From positions 248,001 through 312,000 of the forward strand of contig JBAZQB010000004.1 in the NCBI GenBank assembly GCA_041645435.1: a DNA stretch of 64,000 nucleotides, in the 5' to 3' direction. Below are positions 49,845-58,900 of the stretch, piece after piece (positions within the stretch are counted from its first letter, which is position 1; every line of letters starts with the position of its first letter). This DNA is from Methanoregula sp. GTDB lineage: Archaea; Halobacteriota; Methanomicrobia; Methanomicrobiales; Methanospirillaceae. Position numbers and translations under genes: made by a program. The notes under the pieces were generated by a model. The model saw only the letters and a list, made by a program, of their open reading frames with translations, did no database searches and was not told the origin of the DNA.

Positions 49845-52800
49845 TCATGAGGGAGCAGGATCCTGCTTCTGCTGGATTGTTATAATAAACGTTGTTCCCT
49901 CCCCTGTGCTGCCTTCGATGGTACCGTTCAGTTGATCGACAAGGCTGTTCACCAGCCGGAGGCCAAGGGTTTCTGAGGTCTTCCAGTCAAACCCGGCGGG
50001 CATGCCGATCCCGTTGTCACTGTAGACAAAACGGAGCCTGTTCCCTTCCTGCGGGGTACATTCGATGGATATTGTACCTTTTCTCCCCTCGGGAAAAGCA
50101 TGTTTAAGCGAGTTGGATACCAGTTCATTCAGGATAAGCCCCACCGGAATGATGGTATCGATATCTGACAGGATATCATCCATGGTCACCATGATCCCGA
50201 TCTGGTGCTGCGGGATGTTGTAGAACTGTAATATCTGTTTTGTTAAGAAGGTCAGGTACTCTTTGAGATTAATCTCTGCAATATTGTGGGAACGGTAAAT
50301 CCGCTCGTGAACCAAAGCCATTGCCCGCACCCGGCTCTGGCTGTCTTTTATCGAGTCCAGCACGTTGGGATCGGTGATGGTCCGGGACTGGAGATTTAAG
50401 AGGCTTGCAATGATCTGGAGATTGTTCTTCACCCGGTGGTGGATCTCCCGGAGCAGGAGTTCTTTTTCTTCTAAGGAACGGGTGATCTCCTGCTCGGCTT
50501 TCGTTCGCGCCGCGATCTCGGTTGTCAGCTGTTCATTTGCCTTTACCAGGTCTTCGGTCCGCTCTGTCACCCGCTTCTCGAGATCCTCCTTTGCATCCCG
50601 TATTGTCTCTTCAGCCTGCTTTAAGGTAGTGATATCCGTAAGCACGTTAAGATCCGCCGGCCTGCCTCTGTAAATAATCATTGAACCATTGACAAGGACC
50701 GTACGGTAGGTTCCGTCCTGTGCAGCAATCTTCAACTCATACGAGGGAAGTTCCTTGCCTGCCATCCGCAGGGAAACAGCCTGCCGCATGGTATCGTGAT
50801 ACTCCGGGGCTATGAAGGGGAGGATCGGTTTGCCGGTGAGCGAGTCCGCATCATATCCCATCCGGGCTGCTGCTGCAGGATTGACGTAGAGCAGGATGCC
50901 ATCGCGGTGGACGATCACGTAATCCGGGAGCTTGTCGACGAGGGTACGGTACCGCTCCTCGCTCTCTTTGAGTGACTGCTGGGCATGGGTAAACACCGTG
51001 ATATCTTCCAGTGTTTCAACCGCACCGATAACCGTGCCGTCATTATCAATGATAGAAGCAGCAATGGTATGCAGCCATTTCCCGTCTTTCCCCACCCGGG
51101 GATAAAAATCGGTCACCTCGTAGGCGCCTTCAACAAGTTCCGATTTTTTATACTTGTCACGGTAGAGCCGGGGGATCCTTTCCGTTGCCCCGTCCACTAA
51201 CAGGTCGGAAAGACAGGGGCGCTCCTTTTCGTAGAACGCCATCCATTGCCGGGTTGTCCCGACGATATCGCGTGCCCTGATCCCGCTGGTCTCTTCAAGC
51301 GCTTTATTCCAGGAGATCACGCGATGATTCCGGTCGATAACGAATTTCGGTATCGGGGAACTCTGGAGAATGACGTTTAAGGTGGCTTCATTCTGCCGGA
51401 GTGCTTCTTCAGCCTTCTTCCTTTCCGTGATATCGTGAATGATCGAGTAAAAAAGGGGTTTTCCCTGTACCGTGATCGGGCCTGAATAGATCTCCACGTA
51501 GCGTTTTTCTCCGTCAGCCCGGTAATGGGAGGAGAAAAAATACTTCTCTTTCTGACCTTTTGCCTGTTTGAGGTTTCGGACAACCGTATCTTTCGGCAGC
51601 CGGTTGAGATCATAGATCCCCATGGCGGTCAGCTGATCGCGGGAATACCCGTAATACTGCACTGCCGCTCCGTTTGCATCGATGATCCTGCCAGTGTCCG
51701 GGTCGATGAGAAGCGAGACCGAGTAGTTGTTGGTAAAGAGGGCGCTGTACCGTGATTCGCTCTCCTTTAACTCCTGTTCAGCCAGCCTGCGATCCGTGAT
51801 ATCGTGAATGATCGAGTAAAAGTGTGGTTTTCCCTGTACTGTGATCGGGCCTGAATAGATCTCGACGTAGCGTTTTTCTCCGTCAGCCCGGTAATGGGAG
51901 GAGAAGAAATGCTTCTTTTTCTGACCTTTAGCCCGTATGAGGTTTTTGATTACCGTATCTTTCGGTAACCGGTTGAGATCATAGATCCCCATGGCGATCA
52001 GCTGATCGCGGGAATACCCGTAATACTGCACTGCCGCGTCATTTGCATCGATGATCCTGCCGGTGTCCGGGTCAATGAGAAGCGAGACCGAGTAGTTGTT
52101 GGTAAAGAGGGCGCTGTACCGCTCCTCGCTCTCCTTAAGATCCTGCCGGGCCATCACCAGCCGGGTGATATCTTCGAGAGTTTCTACCGCACCGATCAGG
52201 TTACCCCCGCTGTCGATTATGGGAGCAGCCATAAAATGGAGCCATTTCCCCCCCAATCCCAGGTGGGGGAAGAAATCAGTGACCTCAATAGCTCCCTCGA
52301 CAATCTCTGATTTTTTCCATTTATCGGCGTACATCTCCGAAATCTTTTCAGGAGTGTTGTCAAGCAGCAGGTCGGCCAGGCAGGCGCGTTCTGCCGGGTA
52401 AAACGCTTTCCAGTGCAGGTTTGTCCCCAGCATTTCCCCTGCCGCAATACCGGTGGTACTTTCCAGGGCCTTGTTCCACGAGATTACCTGATGGCGATCG
52501 TCAATGACAAACATCGGGATCGGGGATGCCCGTATGATCGCATTCAGCTGCGTCTCGCTCTTCATGAGTGCCAGTTCTACCTGTTTACGGGCAGTAATAT
52601 CCTGGATCAGGCCATCATATGCGATCAGGTTTCCGGCTTCGTCATAGCGGGGCACCAGGGTATTCATCACCCAGCGGACTTCCCCGTCTTTATGCACAAT
52701 ACGGTGTTCTATAGCTCCTGCCTCTTTCCCGGCAAGGATTTTTTCTGCCTGTGTGGTTACTGTTGCACGGTCTTCCTCAACCACCATGCGGAGCCATAAA

Positions 52801-55800
52801 CCGGGGTCCCTGCTGAAATCCCGGGTGGAGTAACCGGTAACTGATTTGCAGCCCGGCCCGTGCAGGGTCTTGACAGCACGCCCGGCTTTAACCCGGACCG
52901 TAAAGACATAGTCGGTGACCGCTTCGAAAAGATGCCGGTACCGCTCCTCGCTCTGGCGGAGCGCTTCTTCTGCCTTTTTGTGCAGGGTGATGTCGCGTGC
53001 AGCGGCAAAGACTCCTTTGATTTTTCCCTGCTCGTCCCGGTAGACTGCTGCGTTATAGAGCACGGGTATGACATGTCCGTCTGTATGACGGATCTCCAGC
53101 GGGTAGTTTCGGACATGACCTTCGCGAAATACCTGTTCATATCCTTCGCTGGCTTTCTGCGGATTGGTAAAGTACCGGGAAAAGTCAGTACCGATGAGAG
53201 CCTCCCTTGATAATCCCGTGATCCGCTCGGTTGCCGTATTAACATCGGTGACTTTTCCCTCCGGGCTGATCGTGACGAGCGGGTCTGGGCTTGCTTCCAG
53301 CAGGCTGCGATTGTATGCACTGGCAACCCGGAGGGCCTCTTCCGCTGCCTTCTGGTCAGTGATGTCGATACTAATCCCGATCACGCGGGAAACTTCCCCT
53401 GCGTCATCATAGAATGCCTTCCCCTGTACAGACATCCACCGTATCTCACCGGAACTGTGCAGGATCCGGAACTGAGGGGTAAAGGGTGCATGACAGGCGA
53501 TCGCGGCGTCCCGGTCAGATTCAACCGTATCAATATCATCCGGATGAACACGTTGTCGCCAGTCATCGTACGTCCGTATTGTTCCGGGACTCAGGCCATA
53601 ATGGGCCTCAAGTTCGGGTGACCTGTGCAGATCTCCTGTTTTGACGATCCAGTCCCACATGCCGATGTTTCCGCTGGTCTGCGCAAGCCTCAGTCGCTCC
53701 TCGCTCTCTCGCAGCGCTCCCTCTATCCGCTTCCGTTCGGTGATGTCAGTAACCCCGGCGATTGCACCGAGATACTCCCCATCCTTTCCGGTTATCGGGC
53801 TGGTTTTTAGACGGGCAAAGATCGGGGTCCCGTCCTTTTTTAAGAATTCAAACTCATGTTGTTCCTTGATCCCTCTCTTCCTGCGTTTAATATTTACCTC
53901 GCAAATCTGCCTTCTCTCATCATCCATGAATTCACAGAGATTGCGGCCTTTCATCTCTTCGGCTGTATATCCGAGGATCTCTGCCATCTTCGGGTTTACA
54001 TACGTAGTGAGTGCATCCTTGTCAATGACCCAGATACCTTCGTTGAGCGTTTCGACGAGCAGCCGGTATTTCTCCTCACTTTCCCAAAGTGCATCCTGTA
54101 CCTTTTCCCTCTTGGTAATATCCCTGGCAATGGAGAGCGCAACCGTTCTTTTCCCTAACGGAAATATATGGGTGCTGACTTCAACCGGATAGGTACTCCG
54201 GTCTTTTCGCTGGTGCACGGATTCAAACGTAGCATGCCCGGTTTTTACCAGTAATGCCGTTACCTCCGGCATGAGTCTTCCCCCGGTTTCTTTCGGCACG
54301 ATGTCCCGTGGCGACATGTCCAGGAGTTCCGTGCGGGTATATCCCAGCCAGCTGAGGGCAATATCGTTGACCAATATATACTTCCCGGGGCCTTCCGGGG
54401 TCAACTCGTGTAAAAATACTGCATCGTTTGCGTTGTTGAAGACTTCACGGAAGAGTTCCTCGCTTTCAACCAGCGTCTGCTGCGCCATTATTCGCTCCCG
54501 GTTTGTAAACGCAAGGGCGATCTGGTCAGCCAGCTGGCAGGCAAACGTACATTCATCCGGCTCCCAGTGGTGCAGTTTTTCAACATGCTCGAAGCAGATG
54601 AGCCCGATGTTCTTTCCTGAACTTCTCACAACCGCATCCAGCATCGAAGTTATCCGCAGGGGTTTGAGATAACCTTCGACATAGCCGGCAGTCCGGGGAT
54701 CGGTCAACGGGTTATCTGCGTTAATGAACTTTTCTGACCTGAGTGCTTCGAATTCATTCCGGTACTCGCTTTCCTGAAGGATTATACCGGACGTATGTTT
54801 TTTGGGAGTTGATTCAAAGAGATCGATACATGACAGCCGGGTTTCCTGTTCGTCAAAGATCCAGACACCTGCCCGTTCTACCCCAAGCAGGGGTGCCGCC
54901 CGCTCTGTGATCATCCGCGCAAGGTCCTCAACCTCGCCCGAAGTGACGAGAGGAGATGCCGATATATCGGCAGTCACCTGCTGCTGGCTATGGCTGCGGG
55001 CAAGTGCGCTGCTTAATGAATCTTCCAGTTCTTTGCGCTGTGAGATGTCACGTACAACGGAGATCAGGCGCCAGGGATTGCCCCTGCGGTCCCGCATCAG
55101 GGACATGTGAGCTTCGAAAGGAAACACGCTTCCATCCTTCCTTACTCCATGATATCCCCCTATGGCCACTCCCGTTTTTACGATTAAAGCCAAAGCCTGA
55201 CGGACACGCTCCCACTCCTCAGGTACAATAAAATCGGTGATTTTTCTTCCGATCGCTTCAGTCAGGTCTGATAACCCGAACATGGCGATACCGGCCGAAG
55301 AGCCCATCAGGATAGTACCGGAAAGATCCGTAATGGTGATGTTATCCGGGGAGGTATTGATGATCGCCCGGTAATACTCCTCGCTCTCATGGAGTGCTTT
55401 TTCTGCCCTCTTCTGCCCGGTGATATCGGTGGCAACAACGGTCAGGACATCCTTTCCGAAATACATTCCCTTGTAGAGGTGGACATCCTTGGGAAAGATC
55501 TCCCCGTTTTTGCGCCGGCCCCAGAACTCCAATTGCTGGGGCTCCCCTGCCAATGCCTGCCTTATTTTTTCGTTTATCAGGGAAAAATCATTGAGCCCCG
55601 GTGCTGCCAGAAATTCAGGGGTCCGGCCAATGAACTCCTCGCGTTTATACCCGTACATGGCACAGGCCCCGTCGTTCACCTCGACAAATCTTCCCTCGTG
55701 ATCCTGGATATAGATGGCCTGCTGGATCGTGTTGAACAGACCGTGATAACTTTCCTCGCCCTCGCGGAGTGCTTCTGAAAGATCCTGTCCGGTCACTGTC

Positions 55801-55844
55801 GCGTTTTTCTTTTTAGGTTTACGGGGGGATTCACCGGATTTCAT
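49845..55844 (-). CDS. Multi-PAS/GAF HisKA_2 sensor histidine kinase (1999 aa)
   Basis: No membrane segment. In order: PAS ~32-150, PAS ~152-275, GAF ~290-455, PAS ~460-585, ~590-710, ~715-835 (PAS_3 type), ~840-960, ~965-1090, ~1095-1228 (type A), ~1233-1355 (B), ~1356-1478 (B'), ~1480-1615 (A'), ~1620-1735, coiled coil to ~1790, HisKA_2 (LLREIHHRVKNNLQ, ~1800), HATPase ~1850-1990 (NELVSNSLKHAFP, DNGIGMP, GTTF). About 12 PAS domains in one cytoplasmic protein. B and B' are near-identical copies and A/A' flank them. Ends in a kinase core like that of the CHASE4 kinase. GGTG precedes the start. Confidence 0.9.
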   Translation of the reverse strand: MKSGESPRKPKKKNATVTGQDLSEALREGEESYHGLFNTIQQAIYIQDHEGRFVEVNDGACAMYGYKREEFIGRTPEFLAAPGLNDFSLINEKIRQALAGEPQQLEFWGRRKNGEIFPKDVHLYKGMYFGKDVLTVVATDITGQKRAEKALHESEEYYRAIINTSPDNITITDLSGTILMGSSAGIAMFGLSDLTEAIGRKITDFIVPEEWERVRQALALIVKTGVAIGGYHGVRKDGSVFPFEAHMSLMRDRRGNPWRLISVVRDISQRKELEDSLSSALARSHSQQQVTADISASPLVTSGEVEDLARMITERAAPLLGVERAGVWIFDEQETRLSCIDLFESTPKKHTSGIILQESEYRNEFEALRSEKFINADNPLTDPRTAGYVEGYLKPLRITSMLDAVVRSSGKNIGLICFEHVEKLHHWEPDECTFACQLADQIALAFTNRERIMAQQTLVESEELFREVFNNANDAVFLHELTPEGPGKYILVNDIALSWLGYTRTELLDMSPRDIVPKETGGRLMPEVTALLVKTGHATFESVHQRKDRSTYPVEVSTHIFPLGKRTVALSIARDITKREKVQDALWESEEKYRLLVETLNEGIWVIDKDALTTYVNPKMAEILGYTAEEMKGRNLCEFMDDERRQICEVNIKRRKRGIKEQHEFEFLKKDGTPIFARLKTSPITGKDGEYLGAIAGVTDITERKRIEGALRESEERLRLAQTSGNIGMWDWIVKTGDLHRSPELEAHYGLSPGTIRTYDDWRQRVHPDDIDTVESDRDAAIACHAPFTPQFRILHSSGEIRWMSVQGKAFYDDAGEVSRVIGISIDITDQKAAEEALRVASAYNRSLLEASPDPLVTISPEGKVTDVNTATERITGLSREALIGTDFSRYFTNPQKASEGYEQVFREGHVRNYPLEIRHTDGHVIPVLYNAAVYRDEQGKIKGVFAAARDITLHKKAEEALRQSEERYRHLFEAVTDYVFTVRVKAGRAVKTLHGPGCKSVTGYSTRDFSRDPGLWLRMVVEEDRATVTTQAEKILAGKEAGAIEHRIVHKDGEVRWVMNTLVPRYDEAGNLIAYDGLIQDITARKQVELALMKSETQLNAIIRASPIPMFVIDDRHQVISWNKALESTTGIAAGEMLGTNLHWKAFYPAERACLADLLLDNTPEKISEMYADKWKKSEIVEGAIEVTDFFPHLGLGGKWLHFMAAPIIDSGGNLIGAVETLEDITRLVMARQDLKESEERYSALFTNNYSVSLLIDPDTGRIIDANDAAVQYYGYSRDQLIAMGIYDLNRLPKDTVIKNLIRAKGQKKKHFFSSHYRADGEKRYVEIYSGPITVQGKPHFYSIIHDITDRRLAEQELKESESRYSALFTNNYSVSLLIDPDTGRIIDANGAAVQYYGYSRDQLTAMGIYDLNRLPKDTVVRNLKQAKGQKEKYFFSSHYRADGEKRYVEIYSGPITVQGKPLFYSIIHDITERKKAEEALRQNEATLNVILQSSPIPKFVIDRNHRVISWNKALEETSGIRARDIVGTTRQWMAFYEKERPCLSDLLVDGATERIPRLYRDKYKKSELVEGAYEVTDFYPRVGKDGKWLHTIAASIIDNDGTVIGAVETLEDITVFTHAQQSLKESEERYRTLVDKLPDYVIVHRDGILLYVNPAAAARMGYDADSLTGKPILPFIAPEYHDTMRQAVSLRMAGKELPSYELKIAAQDGTYRTVLVNGSMIIYRGRPADLNVLTDITTLKQAEETIRDAKEDLEKRVTERTEDLVKANEQLTTEIAARTKAEQEITRSLEEKELLLREIHHRVKNNLQIIASLLNLQSRTITDPNVLDSIKDSQSRVRAMALVHERIYRSHNIAEINLKEYLTFLTKQILQFYNIPQHQIGIMVTMDDILSDIDTIIPVGLILNELVSNSLKHAFPEGRKGTISIECTPQEGNRLRFVYSDNGIGMPAGFDWKTSETLGLRLVNSLVDQLNGTIEGSTGEGTTFIITIQQKQDPAPS
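51424..52150 (-). repeat. Tandem 369-bp duplication of one PAS domain
   Basis: Two consecutive in-frame PAS domains (B and B') share almost the same DNA: landmarks such as CCTGAATAGATCT (51481 and 51850) and GAGGGCGCTGTACC (51738 and 52107) are exactly 369 bases (123 codons) apart. Differences are few point changes, many silent, so the duplication is recent. Edges are approximate. Confidence 0.85.
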
Positions 55845-55958
55845 GATTCACACCAGAAAAAACAATACTGCGGTACGAGAAGGGCAGATTCTCTCTATTT
55901 CGAACGGATAATCACAATCCGATAGCTGCGGTATCAGTGCACCCCTTCCTCCGATCAT

Positions 55959-58900
55959 TTAAACCTCACCTGGTGTAGGTATTCTCCTGATCGTTATCGT
56001 AAAAGTTGTCCCCTGATCCCGGTCGAGCACAATTGTCCCGTCAACCTGGTCGATAAGGCTGGTCACAAGGCGCATGCCCAGCGATGTGGTGTTCTTCCAG
56101 TCAAGCTCTGCCGGTATCCCGATACCGTTATCACGGACAACCAGCGTGATGAGATCGCCAGTATCTTCGCCACGGATACTGATCGCCCCTTCCCTTCCCT
56201 GCGGAAAGGCATGCTTGAGGGCATTGGAGATGAGCTCGTTCATCAGGAGGCCAAGGGGAACCGCAGTGTTTATGTCCACCATGATCTCACCCATGGAAAA
56301 ATCCAGGTGTACCCTTCGCGTATCCGTACCGAAATAGGAGAAGAGCTGGGTTGCAAGGAATCGGGTATAATCCGCAAAGTCGATCCGTGACAGGCTCTCG
56401 GAACGGTAGAGTTTTTCATGAACCAGCGACATTGCCCGCACGCGGTTCTGCGTCTCGGACATGATCTTTTTCACTTCGGGATCATCGGTCTGGCGCATCT
56501 GGAGGTTGGTTAAACTGATGATGATCTGGAGATTGTTTTTCACCCGGTGATGGACTTCCCTGAGGAGCAGGACTTTCTCATCCAGAGATGCCCGTATGGC
56601 TTCCTCATCCTGCTTCTGGCGGGTGATGTCGTGGGCGGCAACGATGATCCGGTCTTTTCTGCCTTCACGCCCCCTGATCACCATGGCATGAATGGACAAC
56701 GGCGTTGCGCTGCCATCTGTCCTCTTCAGGTGGACAATATTCTCGATCCTGCCATCCTTTAAAAGACTGAAAAAGGAACTGGCGAGAGTACCGTCTTCGA
56801 CAAGGTAACCGAAATATGAGGTTCCGATCAGGTTCTCTTTGGGTATGCCGGACAATAATTCTCCCGCTGCATTAATATCCAGGATAATACCCTTCTCATC
56901 GAGGACTACTATAAGGTCAGGATTTGCCTCGATAACCGACTGGGTGTAATCGAGCGCCGCCAGCACGTCCTTCTCAGCACGCTTACGCTGGACAACTTCG
57001 TCTTCAAGTGTCCGGGTACGTTCCCTGACGATCTCTTCGAGGTTCTGGTTCATCCGTTCAAGTTCTGCTTCAGTTTCCTTGAGACGGGAGATGTCCCGCA
57101 TGGACTCGATGGCTCCGGTGATCCTGCCCTCGGCATCAAGCAGGGGGGATGCAACAAGCGAGAGCGGAATTATGTGCCCGCTGCCATCACGGTTGATCTC
57201 CGTCTGCGCTGTTACGGTCTTTCCCTCCCAGTTGATTTGGGTATAATTCAACCGTGCCGCATCCCTGTCCGGATCGAGAACGAGATCGATTAGGATCGGG
57301 CGACGTTTTCCGGACAACCAGATGCTGTACTCAAAGTCCCCTTTACCGATAATATCTCCGGCAGAAACGCTACTGAGCTGTTCAAGGGCCCGGTTCCATG
57401 CGAGAACTTTCCCGTCCCTGTCGATGACAAACGTGGGATCCGGCAGGAAACTGATGATATCCATGAAGAGCTGCCGGGACTCCCGGTTCTGTCTTTCACT
57501 CTCAAGAAGTGCCCTGTCTGCAATATCTTTCTGGATTGCGAGAGAGATTGCACGGCTCAGCACTTCGAGGATGGCATCCATATCCGAAGATATCGGAAAT
57601 TTCGTAAAGAGAGCAAAAACACCCAGTACCTCACCGGAGGGAGGTTTCAGCTGATAGCCGGAAAATCCTACGAGGCCGAGTCTTTCTGCCCAGACATGAT
57701 CATGGACCCGGGGATCATGCTGGGCATCATTCGTGAGGAATTTACTTTCCCCGCCGGATGCAATAAGCCCGATCTTGTAGGCCCCGAACGGTACACGGCG
57801 ATGTGCTTTTCCGTCAATATGGGTATACCTGCCACTGCTTGCTCTCAGGTGCAGGCACTTCTCGCGGAACCGGCATACATGCGGCCCTTCCTCAACGTAG
57901 GCATGCATGCAACCGGCACTACACAGGTCTCCCTTATCGATCATCCAGATGCGGCAGAAATCTGCTCCGAATACTTTAATAACGCCGTCGGTTACAATTT
58001 TTAATTTTTCATCCAGCGGAGTAGGTGCCAGAATGGAGGTAAGGATCCTGCTTACCCCGTCATGCCACGACCGGATCTTCTCCCGTTCTTCTTCAGCCTG
58101 TTTGCGCGCAGTGATATCGCGCCCGATACCCAGCACGCCGATGAGCATTCCCTGGCTATCGTACATCGGTGTCTTGATGGTATCCAGCAGGGCCCGGTGG
58201 CCATCATCTGAAAAGGTGATCCATTCTTCGTTGCTTGTGGGCTTTTCCGCTGCTATTGCCTTGCGATCATTCTCGCGGAAGGAGTCTGCCAGTTCGCGAT
58301 CTACAAAGTCGTAATCGGTTTTTCCCACAAGGTCTGTTTCCTTTGCACCGAAAAAGCGCTCGAACATGGTGTTGCAGGAGAGATAGATCCCATCTTTGTC
58401 CTTCAGCCAGATCAGGTCGGGGATCGTCTCTACCAGCGTGTGCAAGCGGGCTTCGCTCATGCGCAGCGCCTTTTCCGCCCGTTTGCGTTCAGTGATATCG
58501 AGAATTACTCCCTCATAGTGGGTGATGCTTCCGTCTGCAGTACGTCGGATATGCGTGAAATCCGCTACCCAGAATATCTCGTGGTTTTTCCCGAAGATCC
58601 GGTATTCCTGCGTATAGTCATCGATATAGTGGCTGCTGTTGTATTCCACTTCCGTGCTCACTCGCACGAGATCATCGGGATGGATAATGGCGCTGTACTG
58701 GATCTGACCCAGGAGAAAATCGTCGCGGGTGTACCCGAACAGGGAGATGTTATCGCTCACCATCTCGACCGGCCAGTTCTCTTCGGCTTTCCAGAGGAAG
58801 GCGACAGCCGGGCTGGTGTTGATGATCCTTACCTGCTCTTCCTGCTGGCGGAGCAGTTCATTGATGCGATCCTGGATTGCTTTCTTCTCGGTGATATTCC

